Counted from the first letter of the stretch, positions 45,503 through 57,803 are shown. The stretch is DNA of 64,000 nt from Macquaria australasica (GCA_005408345.1 SEMN01000701.1:124001-188000); one strand, 5' to 3'. Program-made: numbers and translations. The notes: generated from the letters alone by a model not told the origin.

Positions 45503-45949
45503 TTTAAAGCACAGGTGGCTCATTTCTTAGCTAACTACAACACTACAGTGTGGGACGCTGGGACTATGGACGATGCCCAGTGACAACCTTTATTACCCAC
45601 ATCGGATGTAACGCTAAGGACGTGAGTAAAGGACAATCCTATTTTGCTTTATAAACAGGCAGCAAAGATAATAGTGTTGCTAAAGGAGTCCTATCTAATG
45701 ATATTCAACTCATGCACAGGTGTATTTTGAGAGGTGAGAATGGTTTTGATGTTTTATATGCTAAAAAGAGAGACAAGTGTTCGTAGGGCAGTCCTAGATT
45801 TAGGGAGGACCAGCCCAGGGATCCAGGATGACAAAGGGTTGTTTTTGTTTGTTATGGTCTAATTTATTTTGGTTTTACAGATGTATCAGTGTTTTATGAC
45901 TCAGTCTAATAAAGTACACAACCAAATATTGTTAGTATTATTCAGCTCA

Positions 45950-46740
45950 AATGACTCCTGAAACACTAGGTAAGCAGCAAGGTGCAATTTCTGTCATTAG
46001 TTGGAATGTTAAAGGCTTTAATAATTTGGTCAAATGAAGCAAAACATTTGCTCATTTAAAATCACTACAACCAGACAATATATTTCTGCAAGAGACACAC
46101 TTTATTCCTACGCTATGTCTGACCCATGGCAGATGCAAAATCCTACTGCAAAACAATTTTCTTTTTTCTCCCCCGTCCATCATAGTTCTTCTAGGATTGA
46201 CTATTTTATCACAGACAACAAATTATTGCCTTTTATTTCCAATTGCACAGCACAGTTCTGTCAGATTATAGTCTTGTCCAAATTGACATAATATTTCCAG
46301 ACAACATATAGCGCCCGAATACAGTTGGCGCCTGGAGTCCAGCTTGCTCTCATGTAAACAGTTCAAAAATGTTCCTTATTGAACAAATAGATTTCTTTCT
46401 GGAAATCAATAATACCCCAGATGTCTCACAGAGTACTCAGAAACAGACAACGCTCTAAGCGACTTAAAGATCTAACACACAGCATTGCGGATATAGATAA
46501 AACACACATCAGATCTCTACAAGGAAAAACTTTTGCTCCAGTCCGAATTTAATAATCTTTCAACATGGCAGGCAGAAAAAATTCAGTTTAAATCAAAACT
46601 AGTCTACTATGAACATAGCAATAGAGCAAGCAGACTACTTGCACTACAGCTCAAACAACAGTCAGCTAAATGTACAATACCAGACACATTCCCTTTGCTT
46701 TCATTATTATCGGGTGCATCCAGAACTAAAAACTGACCCA
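45950..46740 (+). pseudogene. L1 ORF2 endonuclease and linker relic
   Basis: AISVISWNVKGFNNLVK and DNIFLQETHFIPT are the first motifs of an APE-type endonuclease. RIDYFITDNKLLPFISNCT is its C-terminal part. LLQSEFNNLSTWQAEKIQF to YYEHSNRASRLLALQLKQQ is the linker before RT. Stops and deletions separate these parts. Confidence 0.72.
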
Positions 46741-47637
46741 GAACAATTACTGATCTCAGAAGTAAGAACGGGTTTGGAACTGACTGAATAGACTTAAACC
46801 TGAACTTATTGACTAAGCAAACAACTGAGGAAACTTGAACATATCAAAGGAGGAACTGAACCTTATCATGCTTAAGGAACACTTCCTTTGAAAGGAATTA
46901 AGGAAAATTGTTTGAGACGCTTACTGCCCACAACATCTTGGCCTCCACAGAAAGAGGCAGGAGTGGATAAGAGCTAAGCTAACCCCAATTGGACCTATCA
47001 GCCACACTGAGCAGCGCATGTGCATCACGGAACCTCTTGCTTTTCATTTCGGTGCCCATGTCAACAGGTTAGAGCAGCCACGCAGCCAGCATGAGGCTTG
47101 CGTGTCATCTAGACATTTAGTGTCTCGCCTATTTTTTCTGCATGACGAGCGCAGTTCTCAGCAAAAATAGACCGTGAAAATGCTGTGTTGATAGTCATAT
47201 TGACATAAAACCAGCAACAGTACACCTTTAAGTTTCAATATCGATATCTATAGAATGTCACAGGTGTGAAAAAAATCAAACATTTTTTTCCCACTCCCCA
47301 GTTACAATTAAGCACATGCCTCTCAATCTTTTTCTGTCTAAAATATAAATGAAATGTATCATGAAATGAAATTAAACATTCTATTGATGGCCACTATCAA
47401 AGACAAACTCAATGTAGAAAAATAGGGCTGGCAACAGCAGCGACACATCAGGAACACTCCCTGTGTGGACACCACACACGTGGGAGCCACAGCAGTTCAG
47501 CAAGGTAGCCATCACGCGCTGCTCAGGTCGGTGGTGTGGCCCGGCCGTAAGGCTACTTCACTATCCAGTCTACGTCTGGCTAATGTCCAGTCGAAGGAAA
47601 ATAAAATGGACGAAGTAAGACTCAGGCTAACCCAGTA

Positions 47638-48573
47638 ATGGTAAATCTGTTCTGGCCACATCTTAACAGGGATCTTTGCACTCAACGGGCAGACCGTGTT
47701 CTGTTTCTGTGTAAGACGAGGGGAGGTGGCCTCTGTGCTTACATCAATGATGCTTGGTGCTCAAACGTAGTCAAAGTTGATGGGCAATGTTCCCCAGATG
47801 TCAAATCTTTAATGTTAAAATGCTCAGAGAATTCACCAGTGTTTTTGTTGCAGCTATTTACATTCCCACAGACGCAAATTCAAAAAATGCACTACAGGAA
47901 CTGTATGAGGTCAATAGTAGTCACATGACTAAACAACTGTACGGTATTTCTATGGTAACTGGCAATTTTAATCAAACAGACCTCAGAACTGTTTCACCTA
48001 AATTCCACCAGCATGTCCACACCCTCACCAGGGGAAACAATACCCTGGACCATACGAACATTCCTGGCAGCTACAAAGCCCTCCCCTGCCCCTACTTTGG
48101 ACAATCAGACCACATTTCCCTGCTTTTCCTGCCAACTTACTCCCAGCTGATTAAAAGTGTCAAATCATCATCAACCAAAACACTTAAAGTGTGGACAGAT
48201 GGAGCTACAGCAGCTCTACAGGATTGTTTTGATTGCGCAGACTGGCACATGTGACTATGTCACAGATGCTCCCACCCAGGAGAACAACATCAATCTTGAG
48301 GAATATATATCATTAGTGACATCAGACATCTGCAAATGTGTTGATAATGTGGTGATCACAAAGACAATAAAATCATTCCACAATCAGAAAGTCTGGATGA
48401 ATGGAGAGGTGATGGCCCTATCCAGAGCCAAACAAGCTGCCTTTCGGTCAGGTGACAAGGAAGCATACAGCACCGCCAGAGCGAGACTGAAAGCTGGCAT
48501 CAAGGAGGCAAAGCAGAGGCATCATGAAAGATTGGAGAGAGACCTCAACACCAACACCAAAGACATGTGGTAG
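47638..48573 (+). pseudogene. endonuclease/linker part of the jockey/L2-like relic
   Basis: Three overlapping frames (47638-47928, 47787-48254, 48157-48573) carry consecutive parts of one protein, so at least two frameshifts separate them. An APE-type endonuclease nicks target DNA in such elements. It is non-functional here. Confidence 0.72.
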
Positions 48574-49560
48574 GCAATCCAGACTATCATAGGTATCAAA
48601 AGCCATAGTTTCACCATCATCCCTGTACCTAAAAAGTCTGCAGTGTCTGGTCTAAATGACTACTGAACTGTGGCTCTCACTCACATTCTGATGAAGTGCT
48701 TTGAGAAACTGGTTCTCCAGCACATCAAAGACAACATCCCAGCCTGTCTGGACTCTCACCAGTTTGCATTCAGAGCCAAAAGATCCATAGAGGATGCCAT
48801 CTCCACTGCCCTCTGTCTTCACACACCTTAAAAATAGCTCAGAAACAACTGTATTTCTTAAGGAAACTTAAGAAGGTAAAATTCCCATGCCAAGGTTCTT
48901 TACAGTACTTTTACAGAGGAGCAATAGAAAGCATCCTGACTGGATACATTAAACACTGGCATGGGATGTGCACGGCCCAGGACCTGAGGGCTCTGCAGTG
49001 ATTAAAACCGCCCAAAATATCATTGGTACCCATCTACCGAGCATCAGTGATATTGGTGAGGTGCCTTCGCAGAGCCTAAAGGATACTAAAAGACAATACC
49101 CACCCCAGCCACAGCCTGTTCACCCTGCTGCCATCTGGCAAGCGATACAGAAGTATCTGCTGCCGTACCACCAGACTACAGAGCAGCTTCTTTCCTCAGG
49201 CTGTGACTTCCCAACCTCACCTTATCTTTCGCCCCCCCCCCCCATTAATAAATTGTGTGGAACTTTCTGTTATGCTGGTTTTGCACATCACCATACCACT
49301 ACTTTTTGCACTACCCTCATTCCCACTATAAGTCCAAGTCTTTCTATTTGCACTATGATTTAAAACACTCATATTACACTGACATGTATCTTCTTTTAGT
49401 GCTTCTGTGATGTAGTTTGTTCTATTTTATTGCCCATTTTATATATTCTAATTTAAATATTTGAATATCTGTTTATACTTTTTCTGTGTGTGTAGCATGG
49501 AGGGGGCTACAACAGCATTTCATTGTGCAGTCCTGTATTGTAATAAAGCTGAACCTTAAC
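47638..49560 (+). mobile_element. decayed non-LTR retrotransposon (jockey/L2-like), internal deletion
   Basis: In order: endonuclease pieces (CKTRGGGLCAYINDAWC, VFVAAIYIPTDANSKNAL, FHQHVHTLTRGNNTLDHTNI), a linker (ISLVTSDICKCVDNVV), the start of RT (SGLNDY, MKCFEKLVLQHIKD), then after a large deletion the C-terminal part (YFYRGAIESILTG, HPSHSLFTLLPSGKRYRS) and a 3' UTR with AATAAA at 49542. The catalytic RT core is absent. Confidence 0.8.
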
Positions 49561-50164
49561 CATAATAAAACCTAATATTCATTTCACTACCCTGTGGCCA
49601 TTAAGCAGGCTACAGGGGTTACAATAGTACTTATCCTAATCCTGAATCACATTGAATAAAGTTTTTATTGCCAGAAGCATACAGCAAGCAAGAATAGTAT
49701 AAATAGGGGATGTCTAATTAAAAGCTAGCAAATTGTGTAACAAATAATATACTGCTTAATAATATACTGCTTACTAATGTTAGAAACCGTGTTCAGTCGG
49801 ACTCAAGAGAAGCTATAGCATTTGCTGCTGTTAAAATGTTAAAATAAAATAAAGTTGATTGGTATTTCCACGAGGCTAATTTTGTTAAAATGTTCAATTA
49901 TAGGTTCGCACAGACAAGAAGTGCATTGCCCAGTTCCATAAGATTTACCTTATCCTCCATAGAGCCTGCAGACTTCTTTTGTACATCTGTTGCCGTTGTA
50001 GCAAAAAGGAGCATCCATGCAAAATCCAAACAAGCCTTTCAAAAAGTTGTAACTGTGTTTGTGGTGTGTAAGAGGATGATGCTGCTGCAACAACAGCAGG
50101 CTGGCTACTCAGTGTGGGAAGATGTGCTGAAAGGATGCCAGCTGTTGTAGTGCATTACACAGCT

Positions 50165-50204
<40 letters not shown>
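50165..50204. repeat. (AG)n microsatellite
   Basis: About 19 GA/AG units. Confidence 0.95.
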
Positions 50205-50207
<3 letters not shown>

Positions 50208-50336
50208 GGAGTACATACATCTACAATAATACCTTTAACCCTCCATCTACACATGCACACTGTCATGTAAAAAGGTTTAATCATGTTTATGACCAGTTCA
50301 TCTGTGATGTGCAATTACAATAAAGTGTCAGATGAC

Positions 50337-50339
<3 letters not shown>

Positions 50340-50379
<40 letters not shown>
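50340..50379. repeat. (AC)n microsatellite
   Basis: About 19 AC units, 136 bp after the (AG)n tract. Confidence 0.95.
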
Positions 50380-50399
50380 GTATTAGTGCAGGCCTGCAT

Positions 50400-51450
50400 G
50401 TCTTTGGTGAATCTTTCTGAAATGCATTCCATGTGGATTAGGATCAGGACACCCAGATGAAGTCTCTGACTTACCCTGCTTTGCTGGGAAAGTTGTCATT
50501 TTAATCTAAGCTTTTGTTCCACATGAAAACAAAATAGGATAGAGAAAAGAAATCTCAGGTCATAATATAATGACAGCTGGGTTACATACTGTGTAGTTCT
50601 TATCAAACATGAAAATCCACTGGTTAGACTTCAGAGATCATCAGAGGCTTATTACATGACAAGCTGGTAGACATTCACTATGATCTGCCTGACACTGACT
50701 ACTTCCTGCTCAGAATGCTATATTTTCACTTTTTAGTTAGGTCTCGTACTGCCTGTACACTGAGAGAAAAAGAAGAAAAATTCACCTGAGACATAGAAAC
50801 AAAGATGAACATTGCTACTCAAACAGTAGTAGTTGTTGTGTAAAAGGTTGAGAAATGTAAAAAACTTGAATTTAAAAGCCCATCCTTATATGTTGCAAAC
50901 ATTAAGGAAAATGAGCCAAGATAATCAGATAAATCTGAATCATGTTACAAAAAGAATATACAAAAGAAATCCATACAGAACTTACATAGTAAAAGATCTA
51001 TAGATATCCCTCCATAAAAAGAAAAAAAAACCCTCATACCATCTTTTTGTTTTCAGAAAGAGAAAAAAAATCAGAGGGAAAATGAGAAGAAAACATATGT
51101 ACACATGTAAACAGCTTAGTAGGAATATTGTCTTACAGAATAAGGGCAAAATCCGGAATATTTTGTGTATGTAAACATAGTCAGTGTCCGTGGCTCGCTG
51201 TGGTGGATCACAAAATTGTTCCCCCTCATATAGGAGGGGAGCCCAGCAACTACAACTTCTGTGTGCTTCCTTTTCCACAGTGATGTCAGCTGCAGAAACA
51301 AATGAACAACTTCATAATTAATCAAATAATCCCATCAGTCTTACTATATTTATGATAAATGCTGTAAAATTGCTGTTAAAACATTAACTTATGTAAATCA
51401 TATAAAACAGAGATATTAAGTTATGACCAGCAGACAAAGTGATTCAGAAT
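50400..51450. other. non-coding interval
   Basis: No gene could be supported. A-rich, with a purine-rich stretch at about 51010-51090. The minus-strand frame at 50982-51278 is hydrophobic low complexity over an A-rich plus strand and is not believed. Confidence 0.45.
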
Positions 51451-51452
51451 TA

Positions 51453-51841
51453 TAGTGCGGCTCGGGCCGCATATTTCTGTCTGAATCCGACCCAAGTCCC
51501 ACAGGCATTCTGTTTTTTTATGTCTGAACACGACCCCAGCCCAAGGCCGTTAATATAAGTTGAAGCAAGTCGAAATGATTCCATATCGTCAATTTTCTTG
51601 CATGGTTTGCAGTAGTTTTACTTCCCGGATGACACATTTTGTTTGACGTCTTCTATCCTTAGGCTATTTCAGGTGGTAAATATTCATGTAGCCTGGCTAT
51701 GTGTTGCATCCATACATTGTCAGGTAAATAACAAACCCCTAGCCCAGTCAACATGACCGAACCCGACCCAAACATCATTTCTAAATTTTTGTCCGAACCC
51801 AGCCAGGTCCTGGCGGGCTCGGGTCATGTATCCACCCTCTA
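51453..51841. mobile_element. short hAT-like element (TAGTG...CTA ends, GGGCTCGGGTC motifs)
   Basis: The left end TAGTGCGGCTCGGGCC and right end GGCGGGCTCGGGTCATG...CCCTCTA resemble inverted termini, and 'gacccaagtcc', 'gaacccgaccc' motifs recur inside. The CTCGGGTC-type terminus is typical of a teleost hAT family. No clear target duplication. Confidence 0.5.
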
Positions 51842-51842
51842 G

Positions 51843-52400
51843 TAGAGCTGGGCGATATGGCGATATATCTATTTTCATATCAGTCGATATCGATAATTAT
51901 CGCGATAAATGTCAAATCATTATTTCTTTCAAGTTTAAAGGCTGCTTTTTGCTCCTGAGTGAAAGTTGAAGAAACCAGGTGGTTAATTGTGGTTTTAAAC
52001 TATTCTTTATTGTTAGAACATGAAACACTTGCAAAACTGCATTTTCTTACTTTCTACTTTCTGTGATATTGTTTCAAATGATGAAACAGGGTTGTGGCGT
52101 TGCCCGTCTTTGCTAGCACGTCTTCCTCACAGTTTGCAGTGCACGGTGCTGTTTTTTGTCGGATTGATCTCCAAACTACTGAAGTTGAGTGACCTTTATT
52201 GATGACGGCTCCATCCTGCTTCAAGCTTGTCATGGGCACTGTGTTTTCTTTGGTGTCACTCATTTCGGGTATTTTGCCTATTCCGCTCCAACAAGCCTGT
52301 TAGCCACTGTGTCTGTAAGCATACCGTTATTCCTGTGGCATGATTGGCTGTTCATCTTCTTCTGTTAAATGGCAGGTGGCAACTAGCGTTTAAGGTGCAT
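51843..52400. mobile_element. hAT relic with BED zinc-finger fragment
   Basis: The left end TAGAGCTGGGCGATATGGCG is a familiar hAT terminus ('GCTGGGCGATATGG'). Inside, the minus-strand frame 52054-52263 gives SVVWRSIRQKTAPC...GNATTLFHHLKQYHRK, a BED-type zinc finger (a C-C-H-H spacing is visible) as found at the N terminus of hAT transposases. The catalytic part is missing. The right end is uncertain where the Tc1 fragment begins. Confidence 0.65.
52054..52263 (-). pseudogene. BED zinc finger of a hAT transposase (fragment)
   Basis: A 69-residue frame with the BED pattern W...C..C...GN.T.L..HLK..H. It opens MSDTKENTVPMTSLKQ. Only this domain remains. It would be the DNA-binding part of the transposase. 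Confidence 0.65.
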
Positions 52401-52424
52401 TAGCCCCCTCCTCCCCGTGTATGG

Positions 52425-52747
52425 GTGGTTTAATTATATTGAAGTCCCCCTTTTGCTGCCAAAACAGCCTGGACTCCACTAGACCTCTGAAGGTGTGCTG
52501 TGGTGTCTGGCACCAAGACGTTAGCAGCAGATCCTTTAAGTTCTGTAAGTTGCGAGGTAGGGCCTCCATGGATCGGACTTGTTTGTCCAGCACATCCCAC
52601 AGATGCTCGATTGGATTGATTTCTGGGGAATTTGGAGGCCAAGTCAACACCTTGAACTCGTGTTCCTCAAACCATTCCTGAACTATTTTTGAAGTGTGGC
52701 AGGGCACATTATCCTGCTGAAAGAGGCCACTGCCATTAGGGAATACC
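52425..52747 (-). pseudogene. Tc1 copy 2, fragment A (C-terminal transposase, 3' end)
   Basis: It encodes MVQ-like HTSKIVQEWFEEHEFKVL, WPPNSPEINPIEHLWDVLD (catalytic Glu) and TSWCQTPQHTFRGLVES. It ends at 'gggaatacc', where a solo LTR is inserted. The 3' terminus is degraded near 52425. Confidence 0.88.
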
Positions 52748-53176
52748 TATTATAGTTAGCCATTCAGGCAGCAGGGGAAGGACCCAAACGCAGACAGATG
52801 CAGGCAGACTGGTGCAGGTTGAAGATTTATTGACGTCAAACTTACATGAACCAGGAAAACAGACAATCTGGGAACCAGGACGTGGAACTCAGAACAAAAA
52901 AACAAGACCTCAGGGAGAGAAACATGTACATAATCAACATCAATGAACCAACAAGGAACAAAGACAGGGGACCGGTATATATAGGGAAGTGGCCAACGAG
53001 GGAAACAGAAACAGGTGAGTAACTAGGCGCAGGTGAAAACAATCAAAACTGGCGGGAAAAGAACAAAGACAGGAAATAAAAGGCACACAAGAAAACAAGA
53101 ACCGGGGTTTCAAAATAAAACAGGAAATAAGTTCAGAACACACAGGATGTAACAAAATCACACGTGGGACATGACA
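52748..53176 (-). mobile_element. solo LTR inserted in Tc1 copy 2
   Basis: 429 bp between ATACC (52743-52747) and ATACT (53177-53181). On the minus strand it starts TGTCATGTCCCACG and contains TATATATACC (promoter box) and AATAAATC (poly(A) signal). It ends in TA rather than CA, one substitution from the canonical end. Only one LTR is present. Confidence 0.82.
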
Positions 53177-53356
53177 ATACTGTTTTCATGAAGGGGTGTA
53201 CTTGGCGCTTTCGGCGGCAAACAGGGGTCAGCATGGGCACCCTGACCGGTCTGTGGCTACGCAGCCCCATACACAACAAACTGCGATGCACTGTGTTCTG
53301 ACACCTTTCTATCAGAACCAGCATTAACTTTTTCAGCAATTTGAGCTACAGTAGCT
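53177..53356 (-). pseudogene. Tc1 copy 2, fragment B
   Basis: It continues the transposon after the solo LTR. About 250-270 bp relative to the 14-kb copy are deleted inside it (after 'gtgtacttgg'). It encodes MLTPVCRRKR, RSHRPVRVP and KVNAGSDRKVSEH. Confidence 0.85.
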
Positions 53357-53977
53357 GTTCTGCCCTCGCAGTACGACGTCAGCTTTGTACGGCTAGACAG
53401 ATTGTCTTTGGTTCTCTTTTCTTCCTCAGTTTTATTTCTTAAGTTTTTCTCCATTTAAGTCTGTAAGACTGAAAGAATAAACAGAAAATAAACATTACAA
53501 AAATGTAACGTCTGTTGTGTCTTTTACACAATAAAACATGAAGTTACACAGTATTCTCTATTTCAACACATTTCCACAATAACTACAGATGTTCTTAATG
53601 TATAGAAATAAAACAAACATCCACAGTATCACCATACACGCATTATACGTATGAATCAGATGTTAACAAATCCACTTATAAGCCTGAGACATAGCACCGC
53701 GGCCCCCTGCTGGGCAGACTAAACAATACGTCAGCAAAAACAAAACTTCAACCGCCAGCGCAACTCAAGAAACTGATACAGAAAATGCATTACTGAAAGT
53801 AGATATGTACATCACACTGTAAACCGCAATGTTGATGTGTAATTACTTACAGACAAAGATCTGACCAAGCTCTGTAATGAAACAGACTCGTGAATGATTT
53901 CCACGCTGTTGCTCGAACTGGTCCGTCACTGAAACGGGTCCCACTAGGAACTATGACTCAACACCGCAGGGCGGAAC
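53357..53977. mobile_element. TIR element of unknown superfamily inserted in Tc1 copy 2
   Basis: About 620 bp, starting GTTCTGCCCT and ending AGGGCGGAAC (10-bp termini, one mismatch). AGTAGCT on both sides (53350-53356, 53978-53984), extendable to CAGTAGCT or ACAGTAGCT, is the host duplication. This suggests 7-9 bp, compatible with hAT or Mutator-like. No coding frame was found. Confidence 0.7.
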
Positions 53978-54118
53978 AGTAGCTCTTCTGTTCGGATCGG
54001 ACCACACGGGCCAGCCTTCGCTCCCCATGCATATCAGTGAGCCTTGGCCGCCCATGACCCTGTCACCGGTTCACCGGTTTTCCTTCCTTGGACCACTTTT
54101 GGTAGGTACTGACCACTG
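53978..54118 (-). pseudogene. Tc1 copy 2, fragment C (HTH region)
   Basis: 'AGTAGCTCTTCTGTTCGGATCGGACC' to 'GGTAGGTACTGACCACTG' continues the transposon, with a short extra segment near 54030-54070. It is cut at 54118 by the LINE. Confidence 0.82.
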
Positions 54119-55017
54119 AAACCTGGCTATGTCAAGGTGAATATGTTAGCCTAAATGAATCCACTCCCCCCAGTCACATTAATACTCACATTCCTCAAGG
54201 CTCAGGCCGAGGAGGTGGAGTGGCAGCCATCTTCGACCCAAGCCTATTAATCAAACCTAAACCTAAATTAAATTATACCTCGTTCGAAAGCCTTGTTCTT
54301 AGCCTTTCACACCCAACCTGGAAAACACTACAGCCAATTCTATTTGTTATAGTGTACCGAGCTCCTGGACCGTATTCTGAATTTTTATCTGAATTCTCAG
54401 AGTTCTTATCAGGTTTAGTCCTTAAAACAGATAAAATAATTATTGTAGGTGATTTTAATATTCATGTGGATGTAGAAAATGATAGCCTTAGTGCTGCGTT
54501 TATCTCATTATTAGATTCGATTGGCTTCTGTCAGAGTGTACATAAACCCACTCACTGTTTTAACCACACCCTCGACCTTGTTCTTGTTTATGGCATTGAA
54601 ATTGAACATCTAATAGTCTTTCCACAGAATTCTTTTTTATCAGACCATTTTCTATTAACTTTTGAATTCCTATTACTGGACTACACGCCATCAGGCAAAC
54701 ATTCCTACACTAGATGTCTATCTGATAGTGCTGTAGCTAAATTTAAGGAAGTGATTCCATCGGCATTAAATTCAGTTCCATGTCTCAATGTAACAGATGA
54801 CTCCTATGCTAACTTTAGTCCCTCCCAAATTGATCATCTTGTTGATAGTGCTGCAGGCTCACTACGAATAACACTCGACTCTATCGCCCCTCTAAAAAAG
54901 AAGATAATAAAACAGAGGAGGTTAGCTCCATGGTATAACCCGCAAACCCGCAAATTAAAACAAACATCGCGAAAACTTGAAAGGAAAATTCCACCAATCT
55001 GGAAGAATCACGTTTAG
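54119..55017 (+). pseudogene. LINE ORF2 part 1: APE endonuclease
   Basis: Motifs in order: ETWL, SGRGGGVAAIFD, FVIVYRAPGPYSEFL, IIIVGDFNIHVD (metal-binding Asp and Asn), HTLDLVLVYG and FLSDHFLLTFEF (terminal SDH). The frame stops at 55017. The continuation at 55018-55368 is in other frames with stops. Confidence 0.85.
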
Positions 55018-55368
55018 CCTGGCAAGATAGTCTTAAAATTTATAGGAAGGCCCTCCGTAATGCCAGAGCAGCTTACTACTCATCATTAATAGAGGAAAAT
55101 AAGAACAACCCCAGGTTTCTGTTCAGCACTGTAGCCAGGCTGACAGAGAGTCACAGCTCTGTTGAGCCATGTATTCCTATAGACCTCAGTAGTAATGACT
55201 TCATGAGCTTCTTTAATGATAAAATTCTAACTATTAGAGACAAAAATTCAGCACCTCCTGCCCTCAGTTGGTACTGACTTATCTTCAAACACAGGAACCT
55301 TAGAAACAACTGTAAAACCTGTACATTTAGACTGCTTTTCTCCCATCAACCGTAATCAACTAACTTCC

Positions 55369-56922
55369 ATGATTTCCTCATCTAAGCCATCAACGTGTCT
55401 CTTAGACCCCGTCCCAACTAGGCTGCTTAAAGAAATTTTACCCTTAGTTAGCACTTATTTACTAGATATGATCAATCTGTCCTTATTAAAAGGCTATGTG
55501 CCACAGTCCTTTAAAGTAGCTGTAATTAAGCCTCTTCTTAAAAAGCCCACTCTTGATCCAGGGATTTTGTCAAATTATAGACCTATATCTAACCCTCCTT
55601 TTCTCTCTAAGGTCCTTGAGAAAGCAGTCGCCAATCAGTTGTGTGACTTTCTACACAACAACAAGCTGTTTGAGGATTTTCAGTCAGGATTTAGAGTGCA
55701 TCATAGCACAGAGACAGCACTGGTGAAAGTTACAAATGACCTTCTAATTGCATCAGACAAAGGACTTGTCTCTGTACTTGTCTTACTAGATCTTAGTGCT
55801 GCATTCGATACCATTGACCATCACATTCTATTACAGAGACTAGAACATTTTATTGGCATTAAAGGTACTGCACTAAGCTGGTTTAAATCCTATTTATCAG
55901 ATCGATATCAGTTTGTACACGTTAATGATGAATCCTCTATGCACGCCAAAGTTAGTCACGGAGTTCCACAAGGTTCTGTGCTTGGACCAATTCTATTTAC
56001 CTTGTATATGCTTCCTTTAGGCAATATTATTAGGAAGCACTCCATAAATTTTCATTGTTATGCAGATGATACCCAATTGTATTTATCGATCAAGCCAGAT
56101 GAAACCAATCAATTAGCTAAACTTCAAGCATGCCTTAAGGACATAAAAACCTGGATGACCTGCAATTTTCTGATGTTAAACTCAGACAAAACCGAAGTTA
56201 TTGTACTTGGCCCCGAACACCTTCGAAACACATTATCTAAAGATATAGTTTCTCTAGATGGCATTGCCCTGGCCTCCAGCGAAACCGTAAGGAATCTTGG
56301 AGTTATCTTTGATCAGGATATGTCCTTTAACTCCCAAATAAAACAAACTTCAAGAACTGCCTTTTTTCATTTACGTAACATTGCAAAAATCAGGCACATC
56401 CTATCTCAAAAAGATGCAGAAAAACTAGTCCATGCATTTGTTACGTCTAGGCTGGACTATTGCAACTCTCTATTATCAGGCTGCCCCAATAAATCCCTTA
56501 AGACTCTCCAGCTGATTCAGAATGCTGCGGCACGTTTACTGACAAGAACCAGAAAAAGAGAACATATTTCTCCAATATTAGCTTCTCTACACTGGCTCCC
56601 TGTAAAATCCAGAATAGAATTTAAAATCCTTCTCCTCACCTTCAAAGCCCTAAATGGTCAGGCACCATCATATCTTAAAGAGCTCATAGTACCCTATTAC
56701 CCCACTAGAGCACTGCGCTCCCAGAATGCAGGGTTCCTTGTGGTTCCTAGAGTCTCTAAAAGTAGAATGGGAGCCAGAGCCTTCAGCTATCAAGCTCCTC
56801 TCCTGTGGAACCAGATCCCAGTTTGTGTACGGGAGGCGGACAACCTCCTCACATTTAAGAGTAGGCTTAAGACTTTCCTCTTTGATAAAGCTTATAGTAG
56901 GGCTGACTCAGGTGACCCCTGA
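55369..56922 (+). pseudogene. LINE ORF2 part 2: reverse transcriptase
   Basis: A 517-residue open frame with NYRPISNPPFLSKVLEK, QSGFRVHHSTETALV, LLDLSAAFDTIDHHIL (motif A), HGVPQGSVLGPILFTLYM (motif B) and CYADDTQLYL (motif C, catalytic YADD), and a C-terminal LHWLPVKSRIEFKIL block. The enzyme domain itself looks intact, but the element cannot move because ORF2 is broken upstream and the 5' end is missing. Confidence 0.88.
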
Positions 56923-57618
56923 GCCACCCCTTAGTTATGCTGCTATAGGCCTAGACTGCCGGGGGACTTCCTATGATGCACTGAGCTCCTTTCTCCTCCT
57001 CTTCCTCTCCATCTGTACGCCCTCATATCCCATCAATGCTTGTTATTAATTCAACTTCTTCCCGTAGTTGTGTGCTTTCTCTCCTCTCTCTCTCTCTCTC
57101 TCCCCTTCTGTTGCTTTCTGCAGGTATTTCTGCCTCTGGAGCTGTGAGTCTGGGTCTGTGGTTGCTGCCGCCTGCTGCCCCCGTGCTCCTGCTCTGCACC
57201 CGCTGATGCTATTGCTGTTGTTGCTGTTGTTATTAGTATTGCTATTATAATGTTGCTCTTAGTGTTGTTTCTGTTGGTGTTAACATCAATGCCATTACCA
57301 TATCTATGCTGTATTGAGCTGCTGTATGTTCTCTTTCCTCCTGCTCTCTCTCTCCCGCTCCCCCCTTCCCCCTTCAACCCAACCGGTCGAGGCAGATGAC
57401 CGCCCACCTTGAGCCTGGTTCTGCTCGAGGTTTCTACCTGTTAAAAGGGAGTTTTTCCTTGCCACTGTCGCATAGTGCTTGCTCATGGTGGGAACTGTTG
57501 GGTCTCTGTAAATATAAAGAGTCGGTCTAGACTTGCTCTATTTGAAAAAGTGCCCTGAGATAACTTTGTTATGATATGGCGCTATATAAATAAAACTGAA
57601 TTGAATTGAATTGAATTG

Positions 57619-57803
57619 CACACCGGGAACCCCCCACAAGAGCTGTAGTTTTGGAGATGCTCTGACCCAGTCGTCTAGCCATCACAATTTGGCCCTTGTC
57701 AAAGTCGCTCACATCCTTACACTTGCCCATTTTTCCTGCTTCCAACACATCAACTTCGAGGACTTCACTTCGTCAGTGGTCATAATGTTATGGCTGATCA
57801 GTA
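57619..57803 (-). pseudogene. Tc1 copy 2, fragment D (5' end and terminal repeat)
   Basis: 'GCAcaccgggaacc' rejoins the transposon after the LINE. It carries the leader ('cttgcccatttttcctgcttcc', i.e. MGK on the minus strand) and the terminus GTGGTCATAATGTTATGGCTGATCAG, matching the other end of the family at 14214. Confidence 0.88.

Larger units (their letters stand above)
44570..46900 (+). mobile_element. decayed fish L1 (Swimmer-like) LINE, RT missing
   Basis: Remains of ORF1 (about 44600-45500) and of the ORF2 endonuclease plus the following linker (about 45950-46740) are present in order on the plus strand, with many stops. The reverse transcriptase core and 3' end were not found. Confidence 0.75.
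54119..57618 (+). mobile_element. 5'-truncated L2/Rex-type LINE with (TTGAA)n tail
   Basis: 3.5 kb on the plus strand, inserted in Tc1 copy 2. It starts inside the endonuclease (ETWLCQGEYVSL) and continues through RT to a long 3' UTR ending 'ATAAATAAAACTGAATTGAATTG', with the (TTGAA)n tail typical of fish L2-group LINEs. A truncated copy of its 3' end lies on the minus strand at 63508-63740. Confidence 0.88.
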
